DNA from: Kudoa neothunni
Taxonomy: Eukaryota > Cnidaria
DNA length: 64,000 nt
Assembly (NCBI GenBank): GCA_964304625.1
Contig: OZ199839.1
Location: forward strand, 3,782,001-3,846,000
Direction of reading: 5' to 3'
Made by a program: the position numbers and the translations under genes. Each line of letters opens with the position of its first letter. Position 1 is the first letter of the stretch. This document shows, in pieces, positions 23,105 to 34,372 of this stretch. The notes under the pieces were generated by a model, which was not told the DNA's origin, did no database searches, and saw only the letters and a list, made by a program, of their open reading frames with translations.

Positions 23105-24560
23105 TTATTCTTTAGGATGATCCTCATCGCACATGGGCTTAACGTACTCAGAGTTAATATAACGAACCACATGATTTTTGGCGTCGCTAATCAACTCCAT
23201 TACAGCCTCTTTGCATGGTCCAACCGTGGAATCGAACAACAGACCAATACCGCATGTGAGGGCCCAATAAGAGACTTGTATATTATTGGTGCTTACCCAG
23301 AGCTTTGATTCTGAAATGGCTAACTTGCTATGCCATAATTTAGCATACGGAATATTTGGAAGGGATTTGTTTTTGATGTCGAAAAGCCACTATGACATCA
23401 ACAGACATTATTTCCAACAAAAAATTCAAACTTTTACAATTTTCAAATCCAAACCAATGGCCAAATGATGAAGACTTTCTTTGTAGAAATACACTTTTTA
23501 AACAGTGTTCATCAACAATAACGTTGACCTTAACGCCTCGTTCAGTTATCGCGGCTCTAATTGCTGCTTGAACTTCACGATCAAAACTAACTTGAATTTA
23601 TTTGGTTATTTAACATCAACAAACTTTACATCCTAGGTTCTGAAAACGTATCCTCGGTGGAGTAAACATATGTAGTGATGTACAGTTCTTTTTGGGCTGT
23701 ATTAATAACATCCAATATGGCGCATTTATCACTCCTAGTTCCAGTGGTATTTGATATAATGCTAGGACTAGATGAAACTGTGACTGGTAATGAGGTGAGA
23801 CTCTCGACTCTTTTGTAAGCAAACGAATCACCACATCTCTCCTGTAAGTTGGCGAAAAAGTTATCAGTCGATGACAGCTTACACGTCCTCCAAATAGATG
23901 GCATTTAGTTGTGGCATTACGTAAGAAGTGTCTTCTCCAGCAATACCAGATTCAACAATCTAGGGGTTATCGAAAATCAAATTACAGCACATGTAATTCA
24001 TCACTTCTGTGTAGGATCTCCAATCCATATTGGAACTTCCCAACGTAGAATAATTCGTCATCGATGATCCACAGTTTTGTGTGGCATATACCACCCACAT
24101 AGCCAGGAGTTTTATGTGACATATCAACAAATCCGATACTTACGTTGTCAGGGTATTGACTTTGTAGATCACTCATATCATCGTCATCCATTCCTGGTCT
24201 CTTCACATTGGCCAAAAGATGTATCTTAACCCCTAATGGTATGAAATAGAAACCGAAACCAATCACGCTTCAGTATCAACCTCGTTTGGGCTGCCTCTTC
24301 CAGTTGGTTGTAGACCTCCTCTCCGACGTTAGCAGTTGGAAAAGGACCATCCCCAACATCCTTTCCTCTTAGGGTGAAATAAAAGCTGATTGCTTTTATA
24401 CTCTTTTTTGCTTTCTTTACCATTTCAATCACTTTACTCCCCAGTGGTTTGAGAAAACTTGGTTCCAGCAGGGAAATGACAATCCGACGGAATGCTTTCA
24501 ACAAATTCAAATTTGCTTTTATGCATCATTGTTTCTACATATTGGAACATTCTCGTGAAA
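23105..24560 (-). CDS. PLD3/PLD4-like phospholipase D family protein
   Basis: In animals this family acts in the endolysosome as a 5' exonuclease on single-stranded nucleic acid. Landmarks in order on the minus strand: KFEFVESIPSDCHFP (about 24520), SFYFTLRGKD and GEEVYNQLEEAA (about 24390-24290), GVKIHLLAN (about 24235), first HKD-like motif HTKLWIIDD (about 24080), AILDVINTAQKELYI (about 23715), AAITERGVKVNVIVDEH (about 23550), IPYAKLWHSKLAISE (about 23335), then TCGIGLLFD and a stop at 23105-23107. The second motif reads HSKLAISE, so the usual Asp is Glu. A 34-nt GT-AG intron at about 24262-24229 is plausible. At the C4 run 24439-24442 the frame changes by one base. The segment 23982-23900 was not resolved into exons. 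It may be a gene with small introns plus sequence errors, or a decaying copy. The N-terminal membrane anchor was not located. Confidence 0.7.
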
Positions 24561-24599
24561 ATTATGGCTCAATTACCTATAACATCAATATGCTCCATC

Positions 24600-25411
24600 T
24601 CAACCTGACTCACAGTTAGTAATTAACTTAAAATCCAATATTAGCGATTAGCGGCCCTCACAAAATTAAACGCTACTTACCGATTCGTTATCTGTACCGG
24701 GTTCACTGACAGGAATTAACTTATATTATTATTTAAATGTAAAAAAATTGTTCGATAATACTTTTATTGAAATAAATTCAAAAAATTTAAAAACCTATAG
24801 CTTAAAATTAAACATGAATACATTTTAAAAGAAAGCCAACGTAACATTATTTAAAAATAAATTAATATTATTATCATTGGAGATAATATTTTATTTTTTC
24901 ATTGATGAATATTGTGAACAAAGACTTTTAATCCAAACAAATATTAAATTTGGACATGATTATATAGATTCAACAGAATTAATACATTTTAACACCAGAA
25001 ATATTGCATGGTGGAGATATAATGAGGAAATAGATTTAGAGATTATCGAAAGCGTTAAAGAATATGGATTCCAACACAATGAGTGCTGAGTCATCAACTT
25101 TTTAATGTAGCCGCCATTACCTCTGCATTAAACGATTACAAGTATTAGATAATAAATCGTAAACATGAACGATGAAGTTAGGTATTTCTATGAGTGTGGT
25201 TGTCAGTTTCGGTTAGTCCTCTTTTCGATTAAGTTATTAAACATTTTCTAAATAGTTTAAAAAAATTAATTTTTTAAAAATGATATTTCTCCGATAATCT
25301 TTGACCCATAATTTTTCTTGATGATTTACAATTAAATAAATAAGAAAAATATTATAGCTTTCTTGAGCACTATACAGCAATCAAGATATAGATTGTAAAT
25401 TTATTTATCCA
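24600..25411. other. Intergenic with one unrecognised short ORF
   Basis: AT-rich region upstream of the PLD-like gene. It contains a 70-codon frame at 24877-25089 (plus) listed separately. Nothing else was recognised. Confidence 0.4.
24877..25089 (+). CDS. Unrecognised 70-aa ORF or exon fragment
   Basis: The frame is open from 24877 to a TGA at 25087-25089. It encodes an acidic, aromatic-rich segment (NTRNIAWWRYNEEIDLEII). I do not recognise a family. The residue mix is more protein-like than most random AT-rich frames nearby. It could be an exon of an undetected gene, a transposon relic or chance. Low certainty. Confidence 0.2.
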   Translation: MEIIFYFFIDEYCEQRLLIQTNIKFGHDYIDSTELIHFNTRNIAWWRYNEEIDLEIIESVKEYGFQHNEC

Positions 25412-25413
25412 TA

Positions 25414-26616
25414 CAGTGGGTGACGACTCGTTCGCACTACCACACGTGGCACCTGCCATGATTTAATGGCTTACACAATACTGTTAATAATTAAAATGAA
25501 TAGAATAAAATCACAACAATTAATAGTAAATTATTAAAATCTTAGCTTTTATTTTAATTCGTTGTAAATAAGAATTAGCTCAAGTTTACGACTCGTGGGA
25601 ACTGGATGGGTCCGTGGGCACTTGAAGAGAACTAAGCTGTTTCGTTCTTTGAAAGATAGAGTGGATATAATGTCATATTATGAAAGAATATCGAATGGGG
25701 GAAACAGATAAACTAAAACTCTCAATTATTTTAACTTAAAATATCTATCCTCTTTAAATAGGATTTTGGGTAATAAAGAATCTATTATGAAGTCTCATAA
25801 TGGAATATAAATTACAAATTACCACAAAACATTTAAAAAATTTACTATTTCTATGAATGATGCTCTAATGTATTTGAGCAAAATATACAAATTTTTCATA
25901 AAATGAGGTTATCAAATGTTATCTACGGTCATAGATATAGAAACGACGATTTACGATTCAAGAGTGTCAGAGCTTTACCAGTAAAATATTAATAACTTTT
26001 TCAAAGAAAAATCAAACTAATAAGTATAATAAAAAAATTTTAGTTATATTTTATTGAGTATATTAATTAATTTTATGAAATTATGCATATCAATATATAT
26101 TACATTTATCTTGATTATTAACTCTTACTTCTCTTGAGTACAGAAAATAATTTATTTGTTACACAACACTTCCTTAAGATGTAATAATTCATTAAGAAAG
26201 TTTTCTGCATGTTTTTATTTAAAATTGTCCGAACCTTATGATGAATATAAAAAAATAATTTTGATTATAATAAAATTGGATGTATGATTTCCATTTATTT
26301 TTTTTAATTCATGTTGACAAAAATCGTTAGTATTATCATCACGTCTAAATGGTTTGTTTCTACAAATTAAAGTCAAGGATTGACTAGATTAATCACATTT
26401 AACCTTTACATCATTGTTATAAAAAATTCGTTTTTATTAATATACGTTTGAATATAAATGCAAACATAGTGATAAATAAGAGAGACTAAATTGCAAGAGC
26501 CCCACATTAAAATTTTGCATTGTTCGCATGCGTCATGACTTCTTGAGGGCATTTGACAGGTTGTGGACACCTCGAACCAAATTCCCATCTTAGTGCCCAC
26601 GACCCGTCATCTACTG
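25414..26616. mobile_element. Tc1/mariner-type non-autonomous element with TA target duplication
   Basis: The left end CAGTGGGTGACGACTCGT and the right end (reverse strand) CAGTAGATGACGGGTCGT are inverted and flanked by TA on each side (25412-25413 and 26617-26618). Similarity continues to GCACTA. Starting with CAGT next to TA is typical of Tc1/mariner. A further related block (GACTCGTGGGAACTGG and GTGGGCACTTGAAG) lies inside the left end at about 25589-25635. The roughly 1.1-kb interior is AT-rich with no transposase recognised. Confidence 0.65.
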
Positions 26617-26956
26617 TATTGATAAAAGTGTCGCTGTAGATTTTATTTTACGTTCATGCCACGAATTTATTTCTATGACATAATCTGTTTTTAAATGAGA
26701 CTTTAAACAAATTTTCATTGACTTCATATACTAGTGTTTCTTATAAATGAAACAAATACAATTGCTATCATTATCAAAGGTATTAAGGATGGATGGAGCA
26801 CAATAAAATTTCAAAACTTGGTCTTAAAATATAATAAAATCTAATGTTTATATTAACCAATGAACCTTAATGCGTTAAAGTTTAAAAATTTCTCTTTGAT
26901 TTGATAATAGTTTATAATTATTTGTTCAACGGAATTCCCCGTCGGGTAAGATTATT

Positions 26957-27028
26957 GGCTTGGTGGTCTAGCGGTATGATTCTCGCTTCGGGTGCGAGAG
27001 GTCCCGGGTTCAATTCCCGGCCAGGCCC
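26957..27028 (+). tRNA. tRNA-Pro (anticodon CGG)
   Basis: A 72-nt cloverleaf. The acceptor arms GGCTTGG and CCAGGCC pair fully with one G-T wobble. The anticodon stem CTCGC/GCGAG closes a TTCGGGT loop with anticodon CGG at 26989-26991. The T-arm CCGGG/CCCGG closes TTCAATT, containing the B-box GGTTCAATTCC. The A-box is TGGTCTAGCGG. The discriminator is C, as is common for animal tRNA-Pro. No intron. A T4 run at about 27043-27046 could terminate Pol III. Confidence 0.95.
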
Positions 27029-27180
27029 GTTGGAATCCCGACTTTTGTACATTCGAAGCCAAGACATGGGCCTGTGTCATCACCAGTTCCTCTGTGTACA
27101 GACAAGACGGGGATGGAGGAGGGGTCGTGTGGGCTTAGCGTTTCAACGGTGGCTACTTCTGTGATCGACACGTTGTTATT
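27029..27180 (+). other. GC-rich block directly 3' of the tRNA
   Basis: About 150 bases after the tRNA are much richer in G and C than anything nearby (for example GACGGGGATGGAGG), ending in a T-rich stretch. A 13-15 bp GC-rich patch also lies just 5' (around 26931-26946). Possibilities are the body of a tRNA-Pro-headed SINE, a second small RNA gene, or simple local composition. No copy elsewhere in the window was recognised. Confidence 0.35.
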
Positions 27181-27890
27181 GTTTATGTTTATTGGAGTAA
27201 TCTGGAGAGCTTTTCTAAGTTAGGAAACATTGATTTCTTCAGCTGCCTTATAGTGTAACATTATTACCAACTTATGGAATGACTGGTTTCGAAAGAGAAT
27301 TAATTAATAATCTGATTAAAGTTCAGTTTTTTATCATTCGGTAAAAAATCGCAATCCTTTCGTTAATTCACGTACAAAAATTCTTGTAATTTTCGTATAT
27401 GGATTTCATTATTTCCCTAAACTTCTACAATATTTTTATTAAACATTATTATTAGAAATATTTTATATATTCGTATGCCACATAGAAGATGCTTTCACAA
27501 CTGATCGCGTCACAGCCGTATGCATTGATAGAGGCTCCAATACTCACATTGATGGATTGCCTAGCTATGATTTTCTAAATTAATTAAATTAGAGTTACAC
27601 ACGCGAAACATCGGTTTGTAATAGAAAGATCTCATTTTCCCGCATGTATAAAAATCAAATCGAATGAATATCAAGCGCATTTAGACGAAGTATCCTTCCG
27701 TGACAAATGAAACGGTGGAAGGTAATGGTGATATACAAGATTAAATATTCATTTAAGAGGCGTTGCAGAAGTACCGTAAGTGTCTACGCGTGTTAATCTA
27801 AAAGACATAAATTTCGCAATAATACTGATTTATTTTGTGCGATTAGTTTTTACTAGTTGAGTTTTGGTAACTTAGACGCTGATACAAATA
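27181..27890. other. Intergenic, nothing recognised
   Basis: AT-rich DNA without recognisable gene or repeat boundaries. Confidence 0.4.
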
Positions 27891-28030
27891 CAGTCGAACC
27901 TCGACTATCCGGAAATCGCACTATCCAGAAGAAATTTCAATTTTTATTTGGACATTATTGACACTACATGTCGATAAAATGTTCGATTATCCGGAAGCGG
28001 AGGAGAACTATTTAATCATATTTCCGGATG
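27891..28030 (+). mobile_element. pogo/Tigger-type terminal repeat fragment
   Basis: Right after a TA, CAGTCGAACCTCGACTATCC and further ATCCGGA/ATCCAGA units resemble the ends of pogo/Tigger elements (CAGT-x-x-AACCTCG-x-TTATCC). A third CGATTATCCGGAAG unit lies near 27982. The matching inverted right end was not found, so it is a partial or worn element. Confidence 0.45.
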
Positions 28031-28488
28031 AACGTAACACCCATCACCATACGACATACACACTGTAGCACATATACCAATGCAATATTTAAAACAACAA
28101 TATTTCTAAGCTATTTATTAATAAATCTTTCTTTTAAAGCTTAAGTTAAGCATTCAGTTCTTCTATAAATTTTTACTGTACCTGAACACATGCCTGTATG
28201 TATATTAAACAAAAATTAATTATCGAATATTTAAAAAAATGGGTAACTCCTCTGTAGACGAGTAAAAACTGCCATAATTACATACTGTTTTTCCTTTAAG
28301 TCTCCATATTCTTGGTTAAAAGGTACATTAACATTTTTAATTCAGTGACTGAATAAAAACTTTGGGCACATTACGCTTAATTATGAATAATTTTATACAA
28401 AATATCCAAAAATTAAAAGGATACACACATGGTGCCGAATGATAACATTGCGAAGCTGTAATATTCCAATATGCGGGAGCGCAAATGA

Positions 28489-29106
28489 GCGTGTTTTGGT
28501 GTTAACCAATTTATTACTCTTCCACCACCATCATAAATGAAATATTTAATTATTTATTACAATTTCAATAGTCTAAAAACAGTTTTTTTATTGAGGTACA
28601 AATGGACGTTAAGCTCAATGCAAATTTGTTCAAATAATCTATCGTTGAAGAATTGTTGGAAATAGGTGGATGGTTCAAATAAGGTATTTTCAATTTGTTC
28701 AAAAATATCCATTGTTTCAATATCTTTGTTTATTAAATTTTTCGCGTTCATTGTCTAATTTGAACGGTAGTCATCTTCCTCCTCATCACTATAACAGTAT
28801 TCGGATACAATACCATCATATTGACTATATAAAATGGAATCCGATTTCAATCCAACGTCTGATTTATGCCCACCTGTTAATAACATGATTTTTTAACAAG
28901 TCTGCTCTATTTATTCCTTTACTCAATCTGGTCAGAATCCATTCTAAAGGAAATAAACACACTCAAATAGAGGGTCGAATTTTGCCATGTGACAGCGCTC
29001 CCTATACCCGGCAGCCCATTGGTGGGCAAATTGCGGCCAAGTTTAGAAGGCTAAAAAATTGCGGGAGCATACACGATTTTCACAATCTATTAACACCAAA
29101 ATAGCG
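28489..29106 (-). mobile_element. Truncated piggyBac-like element (N-terminal transposase piece)
   Basis: A minus-strand frame at 28751-28557 encodes a piece like the N-terminal dimerisation region of piggyBac transposases (STYFQQFFNDRLFEQICIEL). It is enclosed by an inverted repeat sharing TTTTGGTGTTAA: 28489-28505, and 29090-29106 on the other strand. A direct GCGGGAGC repeat lies near each side (about 28474 and 29061). The exact element ends are not resolved. No DDE core is present. Confidence 0.4.
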
Positions 29107-29780
29107 TTTTCCTTCCATAAACCAATTAAAAAATAACTTGCTGACAAATATTTTAGATTTATAATCGTTAATTTTATGCGATTCAGTTATCCCAATTTGA
29201 AAGTTTACCTACGCTTGCAACCCTACCTGTGATCATCACGTGTAATAATGATCAGGGTAACGTTTTGTACGCGCTTAAAACAATATAACAGGTTAATAAC
29301 TTGGGACAAAATTTGTACGTGAGATTTGATTGAAACAAAAAGAATCTAAAATTAACTAAATATTAAAAATCATGAGCATGTGATATTCATCTAAATTAGA
29401 AGTTTAACGCAATAAGAACCATTCTCATACTTTTCATTACAAACGGTGCATTAACGATAAAATTATTTATTGCTATATTTAAATAGTATATAGTCGATGT
29501 AATTTGTATACTTTTTTAGATATCCTTAGATTTTGAACCATAAATGTTTATAATAGAGGTATATCAAAATTTATCAGCTTAATGTAAGAATAGTTTTTTA
29601 TTTATCTTTATAATTTTCTCGAATGATAATGCGCTCAAAATTTCCTTTATTAATCGTCGTTTGTTGACATCACATGGCTGTACAATTAAACATAAATGCC
29701 CCCCCCCCGAAAGCGTATAATTAATGATGAAAACCATTGTGATTTTAATGATGATTGGACTTAAGAATATCTCTCCACGC
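29107..29780. other. Intergenic, with a C10 run
   Basis: AT-rich DNA with no coding sequence recognised. A run of ten C at 29699-29708 stands out against the composition. Confidence 0.4.
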
Positions 29781-29785
29781 ATTCA

Positions 29786-29971
29786 ATGAATAAAATGATC
29801 TGTTGGCTCTGTCTCGAATCAGTCCCTGTATTAAAGGAATATAATTTGAAGCGGAAGCACCAAATGAAACGTAGAGAATTCAGTGAGAAAACCAACGATA
29901 AAAATAGAGAACAAACGGTCTTGAAAATACTTTTTAAGTTATTAAAAGCAACACCAATCATTCAGAGTTAA
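29786..29971 (+). mobile_element. hAT-like transposase N-terminal zinc-finger fragment
   Basis: The frame reads ICWLCLESVPVLKEYNLKRK, close to the N-terminal finger of GTF2IRD2/ZBED5-like hAT transposases (C-x2-C-x-E-x-V-x-x-LK-x-YNL-x-RH). The histidines that normally follow are only partly kept. It is an isolated piece ending at 29971, just before the duplicated block, and probably belongs to the hAT family found at 21052-22095 and 31518-32712. Confidence 0.45.
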
Positions 29972-29999
29972 AACCTTATGATAAATATTTCTTTTATTT

Positions 30000-31124
30000 G
30001 TTGATATAAATAAGTGAAATTGAATGAAATAATTAAGGGTAACAAATAATAATTTATGATAACCTTTTTTGGGTGGAATTTTCATTCCAACCAATCATTT
30101 TACAAAATCTTAAAAATATGGATATTACATTGATAATTACCAAAAATTACGACTTTTGGAATTTCAAGCTATTTATATTATACTCTGGAATTGAAATATT
30201 TTGTAATAAATTTAAAGGAAATTATTTCTATGCGTTGGTGATATTTAGTTCAATAAATTTGGTGTAATCTGAAATATCATAAATGTAATTTTTTGGATAG
30301 CTCTATTATATTCATATTTAAACTTAAACCTCTTTTAGAATATAATATGTTATGTTTAAAACAAACATGAAATAATTCTATCAGAGTCATTGTTTAAATA
30401 TTTTATGTGTATTTAACGAGTATTATTAAATTTCCATAACTATAATTAAAATTGAAGTTTAATGAGTATAAAGCCTATTATTTCAATCGTTACTTACAAT
30501 AGTACACCAATCACAAAATTTCTATATTTTAAAAAATCTTTTTAATTCCTTATTAAGTTTTTCTAATTGGAAATATTTTTAAATTAATTTATGTACTTAC
30601 TTTTTTTATTATACGAAAAATGTTAGAAAAGCCACCAACAGGTATTTACATTCTCAAAAAATGGGTAGTCAACAATGCAATCCTCCAAGCTTCTGTAATG
30701 CGCTAATGTGACCCGCACCCTTACAAGTTGTGCCCACCACTGCGGTAGGCCAGTGTTGCCAAATGGTAACATGGATTAATTAGTCACTATAATATGCATG
30801 TTATAGCATATTTTCTTCTTATATCCATTTTTAGAATAAACTTATTTAATAATATATGTGTGTATTTTTTAGTTTTATTGAAACCTCAAAATTCTAAGTT
30901 CAATTGTAGGATACTGTTAACCTTTTTTATATTTTCCGTAGAGTTTGATATTTATCTGTATTGGTCTTGATATTAAACATAAAAATTTTTATAATTCATT
31001 TTTATAAAATAAGATACAATGAACATTAACTATATTATTATAGTAAAGATATATTTAAACGTAATCAAATGGTTAAAACATTATTTTTATTAGAAAAGCT
31101 ATGGAGTCACACCTACCTTCAAAT
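30000..31124. other. AT-rich, nothing recognised
   Basis: No convincing gene. The 64-codon frame at 30073-30267 has low-complexity composition and no motif. A short GC-richer patch lies at about 30690-30770. Repeated at 44685-45807. Confidence 0.35.
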
Positions 31125-31500
31125 CAGTTATTCTTTACTTTTCTTGCTTACGGAGTCCTAATGTGTTCAATGGACTTATCTAAGACCTTAATTTGTTTTA
31201 ATGAAAAATCCAGACATACATATAAATATTTTAACTTACGTTATACATATAATACCCCTAATTTTAAAAAGTAATTTTCATGTTAGTTAATTAAGGATAA
31301 GTTTTGTTTTTAACTATATATTAACAATTTTTAATTGCAAAAAAAAGAATTATTTTGAGTGTTAAAAAAATCAACAACGTTGAAATCCTTCGCAGTAATC
31401 ATTTTGGAAATTATTTAAACTCTATTCAAGTGTATACAATGATGTATAATATTTTAAAATTAAAAATTAAATGAAATTTGTTCGATTAATCAATATACAT
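31125..31500. mobile_element. hAT family, truncated 5' end (copy C)
   Basis: CAGTTATTCTTTACTTTTCTTGC and the following GGAGTCCTAATGTGTTCAATGG align with the first about 350 bases of copies A (21052) and B (31518), including the shared AACAACGTTGAAAT block near 31373. It lies directly before copy B, in the same orientation. The transposase part is missing. Repeated at 45808-46183. Confidence 0.55.
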
Positions 31501-31517
31501 GATTAAACGTTTTAAAG

Positions 31518-32712
31518 CAGTGGTTCTTAACCTTTCTTCCTTGCGAACTCCTAATGTGTTCAATGGACTTACCACGGACGTCATTTTGTTTAATGCGTAA
31601 TCCAATCATACATGAAAGTATTGTATTCCTATGATTCACCTTAGCGGGCAGATTAACAAAGGTTTTAAATTGCTTATTTTTAAACAAATGCAATTTAAAT
31701 TGTATATTATTTTAATATTAGTTTACCTTAAAAAATTATCAATGAGAACGAAAAAATTTAAATACGAAAGGATTAAATTATTTATCAAATATCTCGAATT
31801 TTTTGAAAACATTCATCACGTATATCAAATATATAATTGTTTTACTTTAAGATACATACTAAAAATTTTTAATCTCTCCGGCAAATTATTTTTGGCATTC
31901 AAACAAATAATTCACAACTACGAAATCTTTCCAAATAATTTTGTTAGAAATTCTTAATATACTAACTAAGCAAAAATAATGACATATAATATTTTAAAAT
32001 AAAAAACTTAATGTAATTTGTTGAATTATTATATATACACTTGTGAATGTTTAAAAGTAAAATCCATAAAAAATTCTAAATGACAAATGCTCTTATAATC
32101 GAAAAATTTTCGCTGTATAAATTCTCTATTTTCACTAATTATTGGGTTTATTAGAATAAAAAGTGAACAAACGAGGAATTGTAATACAATAGAATGCGAG
32201 ATTGATGCAGAAACCCTCTTTTTTATATAAACAATAGACATTAAAAGAATTTTTAGTGAGATTATTTTAGTTGCTTTTTATCAATAGATTCACAGAATTC
32301 TGACCACTTATTTAAAGAGAAACACGCACAAAATCGATTTTTTGACTTGGTTGTTATGGTAACCAACTTGGAAAATCTAGATTCGCAAAAATACGCTGTT
32401 GTAAAAGGATTAATCATTCTAATCACATAGTCTGCAACGTTAGGAATATTTGTTGGAAAATTTCCCCTTTTATCAAATGAAGTACTAAATACTTTTGTTT
32501 TTATAGGCTATTTTACAAAATAAATGACAACAGAAGGAAATACTATAATAAACACAAATTATTAATAAGAAGCGAAGCATGGATATATCTGAAATTTTTA
32601 ATAATTACATTAATATTAAAAAATGCCTAATTATAATTAATGTATGCTGATAAAATTGGATTACAACTTTATCGGAATCAGGGGGGCATGAAATACAGAT
32701 TAAGAATCGCTC
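31518..32712 (-). mobile_element. hAT element (ZBED5-like family), copy B
   Basis: The left end CAGTGGTTCTTAACC and the right end (reverse strand) GAGCGATTCTTAATC are inverted. Flanks TTTTAAAG and CTTTAAAT share TTTAAA, a worn 8-bp target duplication. The minus strand near 32460-32270 encodes NVADYVIRMINPFTTAYF followed by CESRFSKLVTI, the hAT C-terminal dimerisation motif. The rest of the transposase is eroded. Repeated at 46201-47396; one extra A there keeps a longer frame open. Confidence 0.65.
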
Positions 32713-33027
32713 CTTTAAATGATGATATATCCCCAACTTACGTTACTCAACATTAGCATGAGGAGACCCAAAAATGACCGTAATAAATTTAACTAACACC
32801 CCACTATGAGGTCGAGGTAATCATCTAGCTGAGTGTGAAAAAAATAAAAGTGCCTTTCATAACACAGTACTACATTAGAAAAACCAAGTGAAGACACTCA
32901 AGATGAGCTAACAAACTATATAAAATGGGAACAATTTGCAAGGAATTATTCAAAGACAGGCTATATAAAATGGCTAGACAACAACAGAACGTCTCGGTAA
33001 CCACGTTGCGAATGAACAAGAATGTGG

Positions 33028-34372
33028 TTAAGCGGTCGGTTCTTTCAATTCTTTGATTTGTTTGATGACATATTGTTTTTCATCGATGAATTGTTCGTCA
33101 TCTAATTTCAAGAATAGAAACAAAGCCATAAACCGAATCGAACCCTTTCTATCATTATGGAACGTGCTAAGATACTGTACAAGGAGTTGTTTATTACGTA
33201 CAAGGATTTCGGTAACCGAAGGGGATCTATTAGGGTTTACAACGAATATCTATTTGTAAATGAAAAAATTTTAAATTAGATCAATAAATGTCGACACAGC
33301 AAGCGAGACTTTAAAAACATGAAAAGCTTCAAATTGCACTGTTGAACTTTTGTCCTTCATCAATGTCATTATAAGTTTGAGATTTTCGTTGTTGGACACA
33401 TAACGAATCAGTATATTGTAGTTGAAACGTTCAACCAGTAACTCACCGAGTAGCTAAGTTAAGTGGATCGATTAAGTGTTAAAATAACAGAAATGTAGAA
33501 GGGGGTTGGATTTGTTACTTTGATGGATTGTCGTTTAGTGACATAATTATCCGAATTTAATAACTCATTGTACGAGGTGAAGAACTGAAAATTACAACAA
33601 TAAAACAAAATTAAGTTATATTGAACGCTTACGAAATCATAATTTTCTTCGAGATATTTGGCAACTAATTCCTTGAATCTAGTAACCAACTCTTTGAATG
33701 TGAGGTAGGCGTCTGAGCCGATATCGAAAGAACTATCGTTGATAAATTGAAAAAATTTCGCAAAATCCTCCGAATATAAAATGGCCATGCACAATTTGCT
33801 GTATTTGGCGAATTCTCTTAAGATCATTCCTATATTGAGTGAGATCTCAGGATTGGTGTAACCATCGATAATAGTAGAAATTAGTTCTTTTTGTTCGAGT
33901 ATATGATCAACAAAGAGGTTTTTATTTGGTAGTGGTTTACGTAGTAGATTGCCTAATAGCAGGACAAATTCTTTCTTCGACTAAATCAGCGTTCAAAATA
34001 TAATCGATCACAATCATGTTAACACAACCTACCTCAAAGTCCAGTTTAGCAAGAAAATGAATTAGCATACTGGTTATATTTTGATCCAATATCTCTTTAC
34101 ACATTGACACCACCAATTCGTTTGGTATTTCATTATCAGACTGTGAAAAAAGAATCGATTTCATGTTGTTGATTTGTTTGGATATTTCTTCTTGTGCTTT
34201 GGTCACTGTATGATACTAAAATCACAATAAAATCGATTTTCTAGCTGCATATTGGAGACGTTAAATATACTTTTTTCATGTCATTTAATTCGACGGCCAA
34301 CACTGCTTCCTTCAATGTTTTGGTTATTTCAGAAGGGGATTTCTTCGACGAACGAAAAAGTGAAATTGCCAT
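33028..34372 (-). CDS. CAB39: Calcium-binding protein 39 / MO25 scaffold (copy 1, intact)
   Basis: Armadillo-like scaffold that, with the pseudokinase STRAD, activates LKB1 and also binds germinal-centre kinases. Exons on the minus strand: 34372-34271, 34215-34033, 33980-33633, 33584-33519, 33453-33310, 33249-33144, 33101-33028. Introns are 55, 52, 48, 65, 60 and 42 nt, all GT-AG. The coding sum is 1023 nt, or 340 aa; human CAB39 is 341 aa. Landmarks: [50 protein letters not shown]-type [53 protein letters not shown]. Similarity is continuous across every junction. The start ATG gives [13 protein letters not shown], like the usual MPFPFGKSHKSP. The next gene (34900, plus) is divergent, 527 bases away. 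Confidence 0.95.

Noticed and set aside
26901-27164. 87-codon plus-strand frame
   Set aside because: It runs straight through the intact tRNA-Pro and the GC-rich flank; the tRNA explains the sequence.
30073-30267. 64-codon ORF repeated at 44757-44951
   Set aside because: AT-rich, no motif; repetition only reflects the overlapping contigs.
31631-31957. 108-codon plus-strand frame
   Set aside because: Lies inside hAT copy B with low-complexity Lys/Ile/Phe composition; the element is read on the other strand.
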